From positions 1-12,634 of the forward strand of contig WAON01000261.1 in the NCBI GenBank assembly GCA_015521265.1: DNA of 12,634 bases, given 5' to 3'. This document shows, piece by piece, positions 6,394 to 12,634 of this stretch. The notes below the pieces were generated by a model. It worked only from the letters and a program-made list of their open reading frames with translations, did not search any database and was not told the DNA's origin. This DNA is from Desulfurococcales archaeon (lineage in GTDB: Archaea > Thermoproteota > Thermoprotei_A > Sulfolobales > Desulfurococcaceae). Made by a program: the position numbers and the translations under genes. Position 1 is the first letter of the stretch. The number at the start of each line of letters is the position of its first letter.

Positions 6394-7626
6394 TCATAAG
6401 AGGTAAACATCTACTAGTTCACCCTCCATAAAACCCTCAGTATTCTCGGGTATAACAATATAGCCGTTGGATTTTACGAGGCTTGAAAGTATACCGCTAC
6501 CCTTCAACATATAGGGCTCAGCAACCAGTTTACCATCCTCCTCCCAAACCCTAACACGTATATAGCTACGATAACCCACTACATTAGGCAGTTTAACCTT
6601 CAACACAGCTTTAACCATCGGCTTAGCCGGCTCCTCTAAGCCTAGGACACGATATATTGCTGGTTTAACAAGTGCTTCAAGACCAGTCCATGCAGCTACG
6701 GGGTACCCGGATAATAGGAAGACCGGCTTACCATTGATCAAGCCTATACTAGTAGGCCTGCCAGGCCTCATCGCGACCCCCCTAACAATCCACTCGCCGA
6801 GATCCTCAACGATATCCCGGACTAGGTCTCCATCACTAACACTAGTACCCCCAGTAGTAACGACTACATGGTTATCCTGTAGGGCCCTGGTTAAAGCCTC
6901 CTTTAACAAGTCGGTATCATCGTGGAATACTCCATAATAATGCACCCTGGTGAAACCCATTGATTCCAGTGTCTTCCATACTAGGTAGCCAGTGGAATTG
7001 TAGAGGCCGCTCCCCCTTAGAGGGTGCCCGGGCTCATAGACTTCGGAGCCTGTAATGATTAAACCGATCCTCAGGGGCTCATAGACTTCTACCTCTCCAA
7101 CACCATTAGCGGCAATGATCCCAATATCCCAGGGTTTAAGTATTCTTGGAGCCTTCAACAATAACTCTCCACGATGGAAATCCTCAGCTCTACGAGACAC
7201 ATTACCATACCTTGGAACCGGGCGGTAAACTTCAACCTCATCGTTAATCCTACGAGTATCTTCATACATTACCACGGCATCACTACCCGGTGGGAGGGGG
7301 GCGCCGGTATGTATCTCGACTGCCTCGCCGGGCCCCACGACGTACTTGGAGGGATCATCACCAGGCTTGATCAACCCCTTAACACGGAGAACTACTGGAT
7401 TATTAATCGATGCACCAACGAGATCAATGCTTCGAACAGCGTACCCATCAACACTAGACCTATCAAAACGAGGCTGATCAATGACAGCGTGGAAATCCCT
7501 AGCAAGGATCAAGTCCTGAGCATCAACGATTTCAACCCTACGAACACCAAGACTAATACTGATCATCTTAGAAGCCTTTTCAACAGCTTCAGGTATGCTC
7601 GTCAATGATCCTAGTAGTTTAGGCAT
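6394..7626 (-). CDS. moeA: Molybdopterin molybdenumtransferase MoeA
   Basis: Inserts molybdate or tungstate into adenylylated molybdopterin, the last common step of cofactor synthesis. Seen: the N-terminal motif PRFDRSSVDGYAV (52-64), HTGAPLPPGSDAVVMYE (106-122), the MoaB/Mog-like domain (about 184-325) with TGSE (192-195) and TTGGTSVSDGD (257-267), MRPGRPTSIG (286-295), LSGYPVAA (305-312), and a C-terminal beta domain ending at 410. The length is usual for single MoeA without a fused PBP-like domain. ATG 7626 follows GGTGGT (7632-7637) by 5 nt. It heads the minus-strand series moeA-cdd-argS, diverging from sufC. With moaB in the window, both late steps of the pathway are represented; the MPT-building genes are not here. 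Tungsten is likely in a hyperthermophile but is not shown by sequence. Confidence 0.95.
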   Translation of the reverse strand: MPKLLGSLTSIPEAVEKASKMISISLGVRRVEIVDAQDLILARDFHAVIDQPRFDRSSVDGYAVRSIDLVGASINNPVVLRVKGLIKPGDDPSKYVVGPGEAVEIHTGAPLPPGSDAVVMYEDTRRINDEVEVYRPVPRYGNVSRRAEDFHRGELLLKAPRILKPWDIGIIAANGVGEVEVYEPLRIGLIITGSEVYEPGHPLRGSGLYNSTGYLVWKTLESMGFTRVHYYGVFHDDTDLLKEALTRALQDNHVVVTTGGTSVSDGDLVRDIVEDLGEWIVRGVAMRPGRPTSIGLINGKPVFLLSGYPVAAWTGLEALVKPAIYRVLGLEEPAKPMVKAVLKVKLPNVVGYRSYIRVRVWEEDGKLVAEPYMLKGSGILSSLVKSNGYIVIPENTEGFMEGELVDVYLL

Positions 7627-7677
7627 TAAACACCACCGGTGACATTATGAACGATACGCCGCATAAGATTCTACATG

Positions 7678-7685
7678 TTATAAAT
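7678..7685 (-). promoter_or_regulatory. TATA box for the moeA-cdd-argS transcript
   Basis: The minus strand reads ATTTATAA. Its centre at about 7681 predicts transcription start near 7655, giving a leader of roughly 30 nt that includes the moeA Shine-Dalgarno box. It is the best TATA match on this strand in the divergent gap. Confidence 0.55.
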
Positions 7686-7723
7686 TCTATTAGGCGAGGC
7701 TGATATATTATTTGTAGCTTAAC

Positions 7724-7769
7724 ATAGAGTGACTGGATTTTATACAGGGGATAGAGTGGGACTGGTTTA
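7724..7769. repeat. Two-copy direct repeat in the moeA/sufC divergent intergenic region
   Basis: ATAGAGTG followed by ACTGG and a TTTTA/TTTAT run occurs at 7724-7741. It occurs again at 7751-7769, where two extra G bases separate the two blocks. Copies start 27 bp apart. They lie between the two opposed TATA-like boxes, a position suiting a shared regulator. The rest of the 240-bp gap (7627-7866) holds only the promoter elements listed; I see no small gene or RNA in it. Confidence 0.4.
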
Positions 7770-7807
7770 TTTTAATCCTTTAATGAAATTATCCATGTTC
7801 CCACAAG

Positions 7808-7814
7808 TTTATTA
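7808..7814 (+). promoter_or_regulatory. TATA-like box for the sufCBD operon
   Basis: TTTATTA in the context AAGTTTATTAGC would put transcription start near 7836, about 20 nt before the GGTGAT box of sufC. An upstream A/T block at 7766-7775 is an alternative but gives a longer leader. Confidence 0.45.
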
Positions 7815-7866
7815 GCTTCACATAGCATAAGTATTCCGGGAAAGGATTAGTTGTGGTGATTGATTG

Positions 7867-8628
7867 TTGCCGCTAATAGTTGAGGATTTATCCGTAGCTG
7901 TTGATTCTAAGAAGATACTCGAGAATATCGATCTCAGAGTTGATCATGGAGAACTACTCGTAATTATGGGTCCTAACGGTAGCGGTAAGACCAGCCTAGC
8001 ATTAACAATTATGGGACATCCATCCTATAGGGTTTTAAAAGGAAGGATCATTATTGACGGTGAAGACATAACGGATAAATCACCGGACTACCGGGCTCTC
8101 AAAGGATTATTCCTACTATTCCAGAACCCCGTCGAGATCCCTGGTGTTAACCTTAAATCCCTCTTAAGGGCCGCGCTGAATAAGAGGATGGGTAAGACTG
8201 ATCTAACAGAACCCGTACCTGGATTAGAGGAGAAACTAGTTGCCGAAGCTAAAATGCTTGGACTTAGCGAGGAGCACTTGGAGAGGGATATTAACGTCGG
8301 GTTCAGCGGTGGTGAGAAGAAGCGTAGCGAGCTACTACAGGCAAAGATCCTTAGGCCCCGATACGTTATCATGGATGAACCGGATAGCGGGCTGGATGTT
8401 GATGGTGTTAGGATGGTTGCAGATATTATTAGGGAGCTGATCAGTACCGGGAACGCAGTAGTATTAATCACCCATTATCCAAGGGTTCTGGAATACGTTG
8501 AGCCCAGCAGGGTCGTAGTAATCCATAAGGGCAGGATCGTAGCAACTGGTGGTAGGGAGCTCGTCGATAAGATAAACATGGAAGGCTATAAATGGCTGGG
8601 TGAAGTCGAGAATGGCGGGAGCGGTTGA
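7867..8628 (+). CDS. sufC: Fe-S cluster assembly ATPase SufC
   Basis: Soluble ABC-type ATPase that drives conformational change in the SufBCD scaffold during Fe-S cluster assembly. Seen (253-aa numbering): Walker A GPNGSGKT (35-42), Q-loop LFQNPVEIPGV with Gln86, signature GFSGGEKKR (145-153), Walker B YVIMDEPDSGLD (166-177), and H-loop His203 in ITHYPRVL. The NPVEIPGV and SGGEKKRSE segments are typical of SufC rather than of transporter ATPases. The start is TTG: 7864 and 7867 are adjacent in-frame choices, and 7867 gives the 6-nt spacing from GGTGAT (7855-7860) seen at the other genes. Its 3' end overlaps sufB. No SufS/SufU sulfur donor gene is nearby, so the sulfur source is open; free sulfide is plausible in such an organism. 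Confidence 0.95.
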   Translation: MPLIVEDLSVAVDSKKILENIDLRVDHGELLVIMGPNGSGKTSLALTIMGHPSYRVLKGRIIIDGEDITDKSPDYRALKGLFLLFQNPVEIPGVNLKSLLRAALNKRMGKTDLTEPVPGLEEKLVAEAKMLGLSEEHLERDINVGFSGGEKKRSELLQAKILRPRYVIMDEPDSGLDVDGVRMVADIIRELISTGNAVVLITHYPRVLEYVEPSRVVVIHKGRIVATGGRELVDKINMEGYKWLGEVENGGSG

Positions 8629-10027
8629 ATTATCCGAGATACTCGAGCACCCCGAATACATGGAGCCCATACCTTATAAGCGGGAAATAGAGATCCGTGG
8701 GAGATTATCTAGGAGCATAGTCGAGGAGATTAGTAGGGCTAAGAAAGAGCCTGAATGGATGCTTAGGCTCCGCTTAAGGGCGCTGGAAGCCTTCGAGAAG
8801 CTTCCAACCCCTAAATGGATCTATGGTATAGAGTCTATCGATCTAGAAGAGATAACAACGTATTATGTTAAACCAGTTGAGAAACCCGTTGAAGACTGGG
8901 ATAAGCTTCCAAGCGAGATTAGGAGCATTTACGAGAAGCTAGGCCTGCCCGAGTTCTACGCTAAATACCTTGCAGGCTTATCCACAGTTCTTGATAGCGA
9001 AACCGTTTACTCATCGATGAAGAAGGTATTGGAGAAGCTTGGAGTAATAATGATACCAATGGAGGAAGCTGTTAAGAAATACCCCGACCTAGTTAAGAAG
9101 TATTTCTCAAGAATCTACCCATTAATGGAGCATAAGTTCTCAGCCCTACACTACGCATTATGGAGTGGGGGAGTATTCGTATACGTTCCCAAGAATGTAA
9201 AAGTACCATACCCGATAGAAGCATTCTTCTACGTTGGATCGGAGCTTGAAGGACAGTTCGAGCACACCCTCATAGTAGCGGATGAGGGATCGGAGCTGAC
9301 ATTTATCGAGGGCTGCAGTGCTCCGCGATTCAAGAAGTACAGTTTCCACGATGGAATGGTTGAACTATACGCTCACAAGAACTCCAGGATAAGCTTCATA
9401 ACCGTGCAGAATTGGAGCAGGAACATTGTAAACTTCAATAATAAGCGTGGAATAACGGAGGAGAACGCCTACATTGAATGGTTGGAGGGGAGTATTGGTA
9501 GCAAGTACACGGTAACATATCCATCAACAATACTCCGAGGAGAAGGATCGGGTACATCGAGCATAGTAGTAGGAATAGCGAACGGCCCCTACATCAAGGA
9601 TACCGGTTCAAAAGTAATACACGCAGCACCGAACACTAGGAGCAGGATCATATCGAAGAGCATCAGTAGTAGGGGTGGAGTAAACATTTACCGTGGAATG
9701 GTGCAGGTAAACCGTGGGGCAAAGTATAGCCGTAGCCATGTACAATGCGATAGCTTAATACTTGATGAGAAGAGTAAAGCCTACACATACCCGATCATAC
9801 ACGTAATGGATAACACGGCTGATGTAGGACACGAGGCAACTACTGGGAGAATAAACCCAGAACAACTATACTATCTGCAAACGAGGGGGCTAAGCGAAGA
9901 CCAGGCTAAGAGCCTAATCGTCCTAGGCTATATAAGGGATATCCTACGCGGCCTACCACTAGAGTACGTTGCAATGCTCAGCAGGGTTATACAGTTGGAA
10001 TTCGAGAGGATTGGAGGTGTAGGCTAG
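8612..10027 (+). CDS. sufB: Fe-S cluster scaffold protein SufB
   Basis: The main scaffold subunit on which nascent Fe-S clusters form, paired with SufD and bound to SufC. Seen (471 aa from ATG 8612): EGCSAPRFKKYSFHDGMVEL (233-252), diagnostic of SufB; VQCDSLIL with Cys379; and VGHEATTGRINPEQLYYL with Glu408. Cys379 and Glu408 are 29 residues apart, exactly as are Cys405 and Glu434 of E. coli SufB, residues known to be important for cluster formation. The right-handed beta-helix core fills about 200-400. ATG 8612 follows GGTGAA (8599-8604) by 7 nt. GTG 8600, four codons upstream, has no box. The gene overlaps sufC by 17 nt, indicating coupled translation. Confidence 0.95.
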   Translation: MAGAVELSEILEHPEYMEPIPYKREIEIRGRLSRSIVEEISRAKKEPEWMLRLRLRALEAFEKLPTPKWIYGIESIDLEEITTYYVKPVEKPVEDWDKLPSEIRSIYEKLGLPEFYAKYLAGLSTVLDSETVYSSMKKVLEKLGVIMIPMEEAVKKYPDLVKKYFSRIYPLMEHKFSALHYALWSGGVFVYVPKNVKVPYPIEAFFYVGSELEGQFEHTLIVADEGSELTFIEGCSAPRFKKYSFHDGMVELYAHKNSRISFITVQNWSRNIVNFNNKRGITEENAYIEWLEGSIGSKYTVTYPSTILRGEGSGTSSIVVGIANGPYIKDTGSKVIHAAPNTRSRIISKSISSRGGVNIYRGMVQVNRGAKYSRSHVQCDSLILDEKSKAYTYPIIHVMDNTADVGHEATTGRINPEQLYYLQTRGLSEDQAKSLIVLGYIRDILRGLPLEYVAMLSRVIQLEFERIGGVG

Positions 10028-11137
10028 TTGATCCCTAGGGAAATACTCGAGAAACCATACCAGCCCTATGGAGACTCTCCAACGATTAAATCCTACACCC
10101 TGTGGAGCCTATATGATGAATACTATAGGGAACTAGCTAGGGGCGGAATAGGTGTTGGCGGGGATTCGCCGGTACCGGATGGTTATGATGTAGTAATAGC
10201 TGGGACACGGTTTGTATCAGACAAGATCAACGCTTCCAGGACAAGGCCATTGGGAATAATTAATCCAGGAGCAAGCAAACCCTTACAGATACACTACCAC
10301 CTACTAGGAAAAGCTTACCGGTTAAACCTATCAAACACTAATATTAGGATTGCATCCACAATCCCAGATCAAAAATCATTTACCCCCCAACACCTAGTAA
10401 TTAATGCATCCGGCAAGACAAGTATTCTCCTCGACGTAATCGGGGGATTCTCTAGGAGTCTTAGAAGCCTAGTAGTAGAAGTAAACGTTGAAAAGAACAG
10501 CCTGCTAGACCTAGTAATAATCAATCGGGATACAAAGTATGCTCCAAGCTATATCGTTGTAGGTGTTAGGGGTGAAGACTACTCAACGATCAAGACAACA
10601 TATTATACAAGGCCCGGCCCCATGACACGATTAGAAATCAAAAACCTCCTAGACGGGAGGGGGGCTGAAGCATATACTCGGGGAATAGCAGTTTCAAGGA
10701 ATAATGAGAGGCTAGACAACATCGTAGACCTCATCAACCGGGGTGCGGATACGTATTCACATCACTTATTTACAGCACTATTGAGGGAATCATCGATTAT
10801 AGCACAGCGTGGTACCGGGAAAATAACCGTGTCAGCAGTTAATGCCGGCGTAGAGTATTATAGTGAAGGACTAATACAGTCACCAAACGCGTTATTCATT
10901 GGGCAGCCCCGCCTCGAAATAGATACTGGAAACGTAAGAATAGCTAAGCACGCTGCTCACAACACGCATATACTGCCCGAGCAAGTATTCTACCTAGAGA
11001 CAAGGGGTATTGATAAGATGAGGGCTGAGCTAATGATTACTGAAGGCTTCCTGCTAAGGAGGATTATTAGCCGTTATGCAATGGAGATTATTAAGCCCCT
11101 CATAGTAGGGGAGCTTAGAAAAATAATTAACCCCTAA
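10028..11137 (+). CDS. sufD: Fe-S cluster assembly protein SufD (SufB/SufD family)
   Basis: Partner of SufB in the SufB-SufC2-SufD complex, needed for iron entry or scaffold formation. At 369 aa it is shorter than SufB and lacks the SufB-only EGCSAP segment. The C-terminal part RIAKHAAHNTHILPEQVFYL (304-323) followed by ETRGIDKMRAELMITEGF is the SufD/SufB family end. His308 aligns with the essential His360 of E. coli SufD, while the Cys358 position is Ala306. The start is TTG 10028, directly after the sufB stop TAG. The box GGTGTA (10016-10021, within GGAGGTG) lies 6 nt upstream, inside sufB. It converges with the M42 peptidase gene, with 3 bp between the two stops and no room for a separate terminator. 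Confidence 0.9.
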   Translation: MIPREILEKPYQPYGDSPTIKSYTLWSLYDEYYRELARGGIGVGGDSPVPDGYDVVIAGTRFVSDKINASRTRPLGIINPGASKPLQIHYHLLGKAYRLNLSNTNIRIASTIPDQKSFTPQHLVINASGKTSILLDVIGGFSRSLRSLVVEVNVEKNSLLDLVIINRDTKYAPSYIVVGVRGEDYSTIKTTYYTRPGPMTRLEIKNLLDGRGAEAYTRGIAVSRNNERLDNIVDLINRGADTYSHHLFTALLRESSIIAQRGTGKITVSAVNAGVEYYSEGLIQSPNALFIGQPRLEIDTGNVRIAKHAAHNTHILPEQVFYLETRGIDKMRAELMITEGFLLRRIISRYAMEIIKPLIVGELRKIINP

Positions 11138-11140
11138 ATC

Positions 11141-12253
11141 TTACCCCTTAAGGACTCCTCCCTTCAGAGACTTAACCCATCCAGGATCTATCTCCTCTAG
11201 GAACCTGTCTAGGAGTTTTACAGCGTTAACTACATCGTTTAAGTCTAACAGCTCGATCGGGCTGTGTATGTATCTTGTAGGTATGCTTAATGCACCCGTA
11301 GGCACTCCTGCCTTGGTCAACTGTATTATTGCTGCATCAGTAGTACCACCGGTTAATACCTCGTATTGATACGGTATTCCATGTTTATCGGCTATCTCAG
11401 CTAGCTTAGACCTAATCCTTGGATCAACTATTATGCCGGAGCCTGATCTACCGTCCATAACCTTTATAGCAGGCCCCTTACCCAGCTGGGTGATCCAGCT
11501 GTCCTCCCCTACGCCGGGTATGTCGCTTGCAATAGTTGTGTCGAGGGCTATTCCTAGATCAGGCCCGATAGCATAGGCAGATGTACGGGCCCCCTTAAGC
11601 CCTACTTCCTCCTGCACGGTTGCAACAGCGTATACGTCTAGACGTGTTTCGCCTAGGTTTTTCAATGCTTCAACCATAACAGTTACACCAACCTTGTTAT
11701 CGAATGCTCTACCAGTAACCCTATCACCACTTCCCAGCCTCGAGACGTCTCGATCCATTACGATTACTGATCCAACCCTTACCCCCAGCTTCTCGGCTTC
11801 CTCCCGGCTCTTAACGCCTATATCTACGAAGAGATTCTTGATCGGTATAACCTGCTTCTGCTCCTCAGGCTTCATAATGTGGGGTGGTTTAGACCCTATA
11901 ACACCCTTAACTATTCCACCATCAACCGTCAACACTTGAACCCTCTGCCCGGGTAGTATTATATCGCTCCAACCACCTATCGGGGTGATCCTCAGGAATC
12001 CTTTCTTATCAATATGTTTAACCATCAACGCTATCTCATCCATGTGGGCGGCAATCATTACTTTTCCTTCACCAGCCCCCTTCCGGACAGCGATCAGGTT
12101 TCCCATCGAGTCAACCATGACTTTATCAGCATAATCCTTAACCATATCATATATTATTCTCCGAATCCTATCCTCATGCCCGCTTGGAGAAGGTGTTTCG
12201 GCTAATACTTTAAGGGTATTATACACTGACTCCTTTAACTCATCACTACCCAA
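11141..12253 (-). CDS. M42-family metallo-aminopeptidase (TET-like)
   Basis: Cytoplasmic di-metal aminopeptidase of family M42, probably a self-compartmentalised dodecamer that trims peptides released by the proteasome. Seen (370-aa numbering): ETPSPSG (19-25), metal ligand His70 in AAHMDE, a PDZ-like insert with GSKPPHIMKPEE (120-131), bridging Asp185 in RAFDNKVG, catalytic Glu215 and ligand Glu216 in VQEEVGLKGA, Asp238 in ALDTT, TGGTTDA (301-307), and His330 in RYIHS. The set is complete, so the enzyme should be active. Start: ATG 12340 would add 29 unconserved residues right after the ferredoxin stop and has no Shine-Dalgarno box. TTG 12253 follows GGTGTA (12259-12264) by 5 nt and has a TATA-like box upstream, and it gives a length near the family's. 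Exact substrate specificity cannot be read. Confidence 0.93.
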   Translation of the reverse strand: MGSDELKESVYNTLKVLAETPSPSGHEDRIRRIIYDMVKDYADKVMVDSMGNLIAVRKGAGEGKVMIAAHMDEIALMVKHIDKKGFLRITPIGGWSDIILPGQRVQVLTVDGGIVKGVIGSKPPHIMKPEEQKQVIPIKNLFVDIGVKSREEAEKLGVRVGSVIVMDRDVSRLGSGDRVTGRAFDNKVGVTVMVEALKNLGETRLDVYAVATVQEEVGLKGARTSAYAIGPDLGIALDTTIASDIPGVGEDSWITQLGKGPAIKVMDGRSGSGIIVDPRIRSKLAEIADKHGIPYQYEVLTGGTTDAAIIQLTKAGVPTGALSIPTRYIHSPIELLDLNDVVNAVKLLDRFLEEIDPGWVKSLKGGVLKG

Positions 12254-12290
12254 CACGATACACCAGGTAGAATCAATACAGTCTCGGAGA

Positions 12291-12300
12291 TAATTAATTA
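12291..12300 (-). promoter_or_regulatory. Candidate TATA box for the M42 peptidase gene
   Basis: The minus strand carries the palindromic A/T run TAATTAATTA. Its centre near 12296 predicts transcription start near 12270, just ahead of the GGTGTA box. This supports the internal TTG start at 12253 over ATG 12340. Confidence 0.4.
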
Positions 12301-12343
12301 TTCCCAGTAAGAAGAGAGTAGGAGGATGAAAAATATCCATATT

Positions 12344-12589
12344 CTAGGAAGGCTCGATCACTATAGCTGATACTGGGCAGGCTTCAACTGCTTCCTCAGC
12401 ACATCTAAGCAGGCTCTCCGGTATAATACCGATTGATACCGCATCATTTGTTCTCGCTTCATATCTAGGCTTAACCCTGCACTTTCCATCTCCATCGCTT
12501 AGCATGAATATTTCAGGGCAGTGGTTTTCCGCGACTTCGCAGCCTATACATGCATCTCTATCAATAATGACCCTATACCTAGCCGGCAA
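12344..12589 (-). CDS. Small ferredoxin with an altered cysteine motif
   Basis: A single-cluster ferredoxin, a soluble electron carrier. In the 81-aa form, Cys14 and Cys17 stand in CIGCEVAENHCPEIF. The third ligand position of CxxCxxCxxxCP is Ala20, followed by Cys24-Pro. The second half has Cys63 and CPVSA with Cys71. An extra Cys37 lies in GDGKCRV. In single-cluster relatives such as Pyrococcus ferredoxin, Cys24 and Cys63 would form a disulfide, leaving Cys14, Cys17 and Cys71 as cluster ligands, so the cluster type is uncertain. The start is TTG 12589, 7 nt after GGTGTT (12597-12602). GTG 12607 would add six residues and has a weaker GAGG upstream. Any promoter would lie largely beyond the right edge. 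It is followed by the M42 gene, which seems to have its own promoter. Confidence 0.85.
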   Translation of the reverse strand: MPARYRVIIDRDACIGCEVAENHCPEIFMLSDGDGKCRVKPRYEARTNDAVSIGIIPESLLRCAEEAVEACPVSAIVIEPS

Positions 12590-12634
12590 GCTGTTTAACA
12601 CCCCCACTACAATCCTCTACTAATCGGTTAGGCT

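Noticed and set aside
7174..7608. A 144-codon plus-strand open frame opposite the moeA N-terminal part
   Set aside because: It is antisense to the conserved MoeA PRFDRSSVDGYAV region and its translation resembles no family; it has no promoter or Shine-Dalgarno box.
7634..7641. CACCGGTG palindrome near the moeA start as an operator
   Set aside because: It is an 8-bp palindrome created largely by the Shine-Dalgarno sequence itself, so it needs no regulatory explanation.
7627..7866. Possible small RNA (tRNA or C/D box) in the divergent gap
   Set aside because: No cloverleaf, no paired RTGATGA and CTGA boxes, and no GC-rich block as expected for structured RNA in a hyperthermophile.
8088..8471. 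A 127-codon minus-strand open frame opposite sufC
   Set aside because: It is antisense to the SufC signature and Walker B motifs and reads as Ser/Leu-rich filler.
11135..11143. A terminator between sufD and the M42 gene
   Set aside because: Only 3 bp separate the two stops and there is no T-run or hairpin there; any termination must occur inside the opposing gene.
12254..12340. N-terminal extension of the M42 peptidase from ATG 12340
   Set aside because: The 29 residues are not part of the M42 fold, there is no ribosome site before the ATG, and a TATA-like box and GGTGTA element lie inside this stretch.

Overview
The window looks like a chromosomal segment of a hyperthermophilic crenarchaeon, most likely of the order Desulfurococcales. 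This is inferred from archaeal-type protein families (M42 TET-like aminopeptidase, MoaB/MoeA, archaeal ArgRS, SufCBD without SufS), TATA/BRE-like promoters, Shine-Dalgarno boxes of the form GGTGNN, heavy use of TTG start codons, and AGG/ATA-rich codons. I cannot fix the genus from sequence alone. Coding density is high. There are no RNA genes, insertion sequences or CRISPR repeats, and no gene-free stretch exceeds 240 bp.

Left part (2-7626). A truncated plus-strand gene for a membrane protein ends at 148, tail-to-tail with moaB. Everything from moaB to moeA is then on the minus strand. Reading in the direction of transcription, moeA, cdd and argS are packed with 21 and 6 bp gaps. A 117-bp gap with a promoter and a palindrome follows. 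Next come three hydrogenase genes, frhA, frhG and frhB (8-bp overlap, then a 6-bp gap), then an 87-bp gap, then moaB. The hydrogenase resembles the F420-reducing/group 3 [NiFe] type: a Ni-site large subunit, a small subunit with three predicted [4Fe-4S] sites, and an FrhB-type flavin/Fe-S subunit. No maturation protease (FrhD) is present in the window. The large subunit keeps both Ni-binding CxxC motifs but lacks the usual N-terminal RIEGH motif. MoeA and MoaB act late in molybdopterin cofactor synthesis and flank this block.

Right part (7627-12634). A 240-bp divergent intergenic region with two opposed TATA-like boxes and a direct repeat separates moeA from sufC. sufC, sufB and sufD run on the plus strand (17-bp overlap, then directly abutting) and encode the SufBCD Fe-S cluster scaffold. 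They would plausibly supply clusters to the Fe-S proteins encoded around them. sufD converges, with 3 bp between stops, on an M42 metallo-aminopeptidase gene. Upstream of that lies a small ferredoxin gene whose cluster motif has Ala where the third cysteine is expected.

Start codons were chosen with a rule visible in the window itself. A GGTGNN-like box sits 5-7 nt before the start in nearly every gene. Applying it moves several starts downstream of the longest open frame and gives TTG as the start of seven of twelve complete genes. frhA is the exception: it has no such box but has a TATA-like element about 26 bp upstream of its ATG, which suggests a leaderless mRNA.
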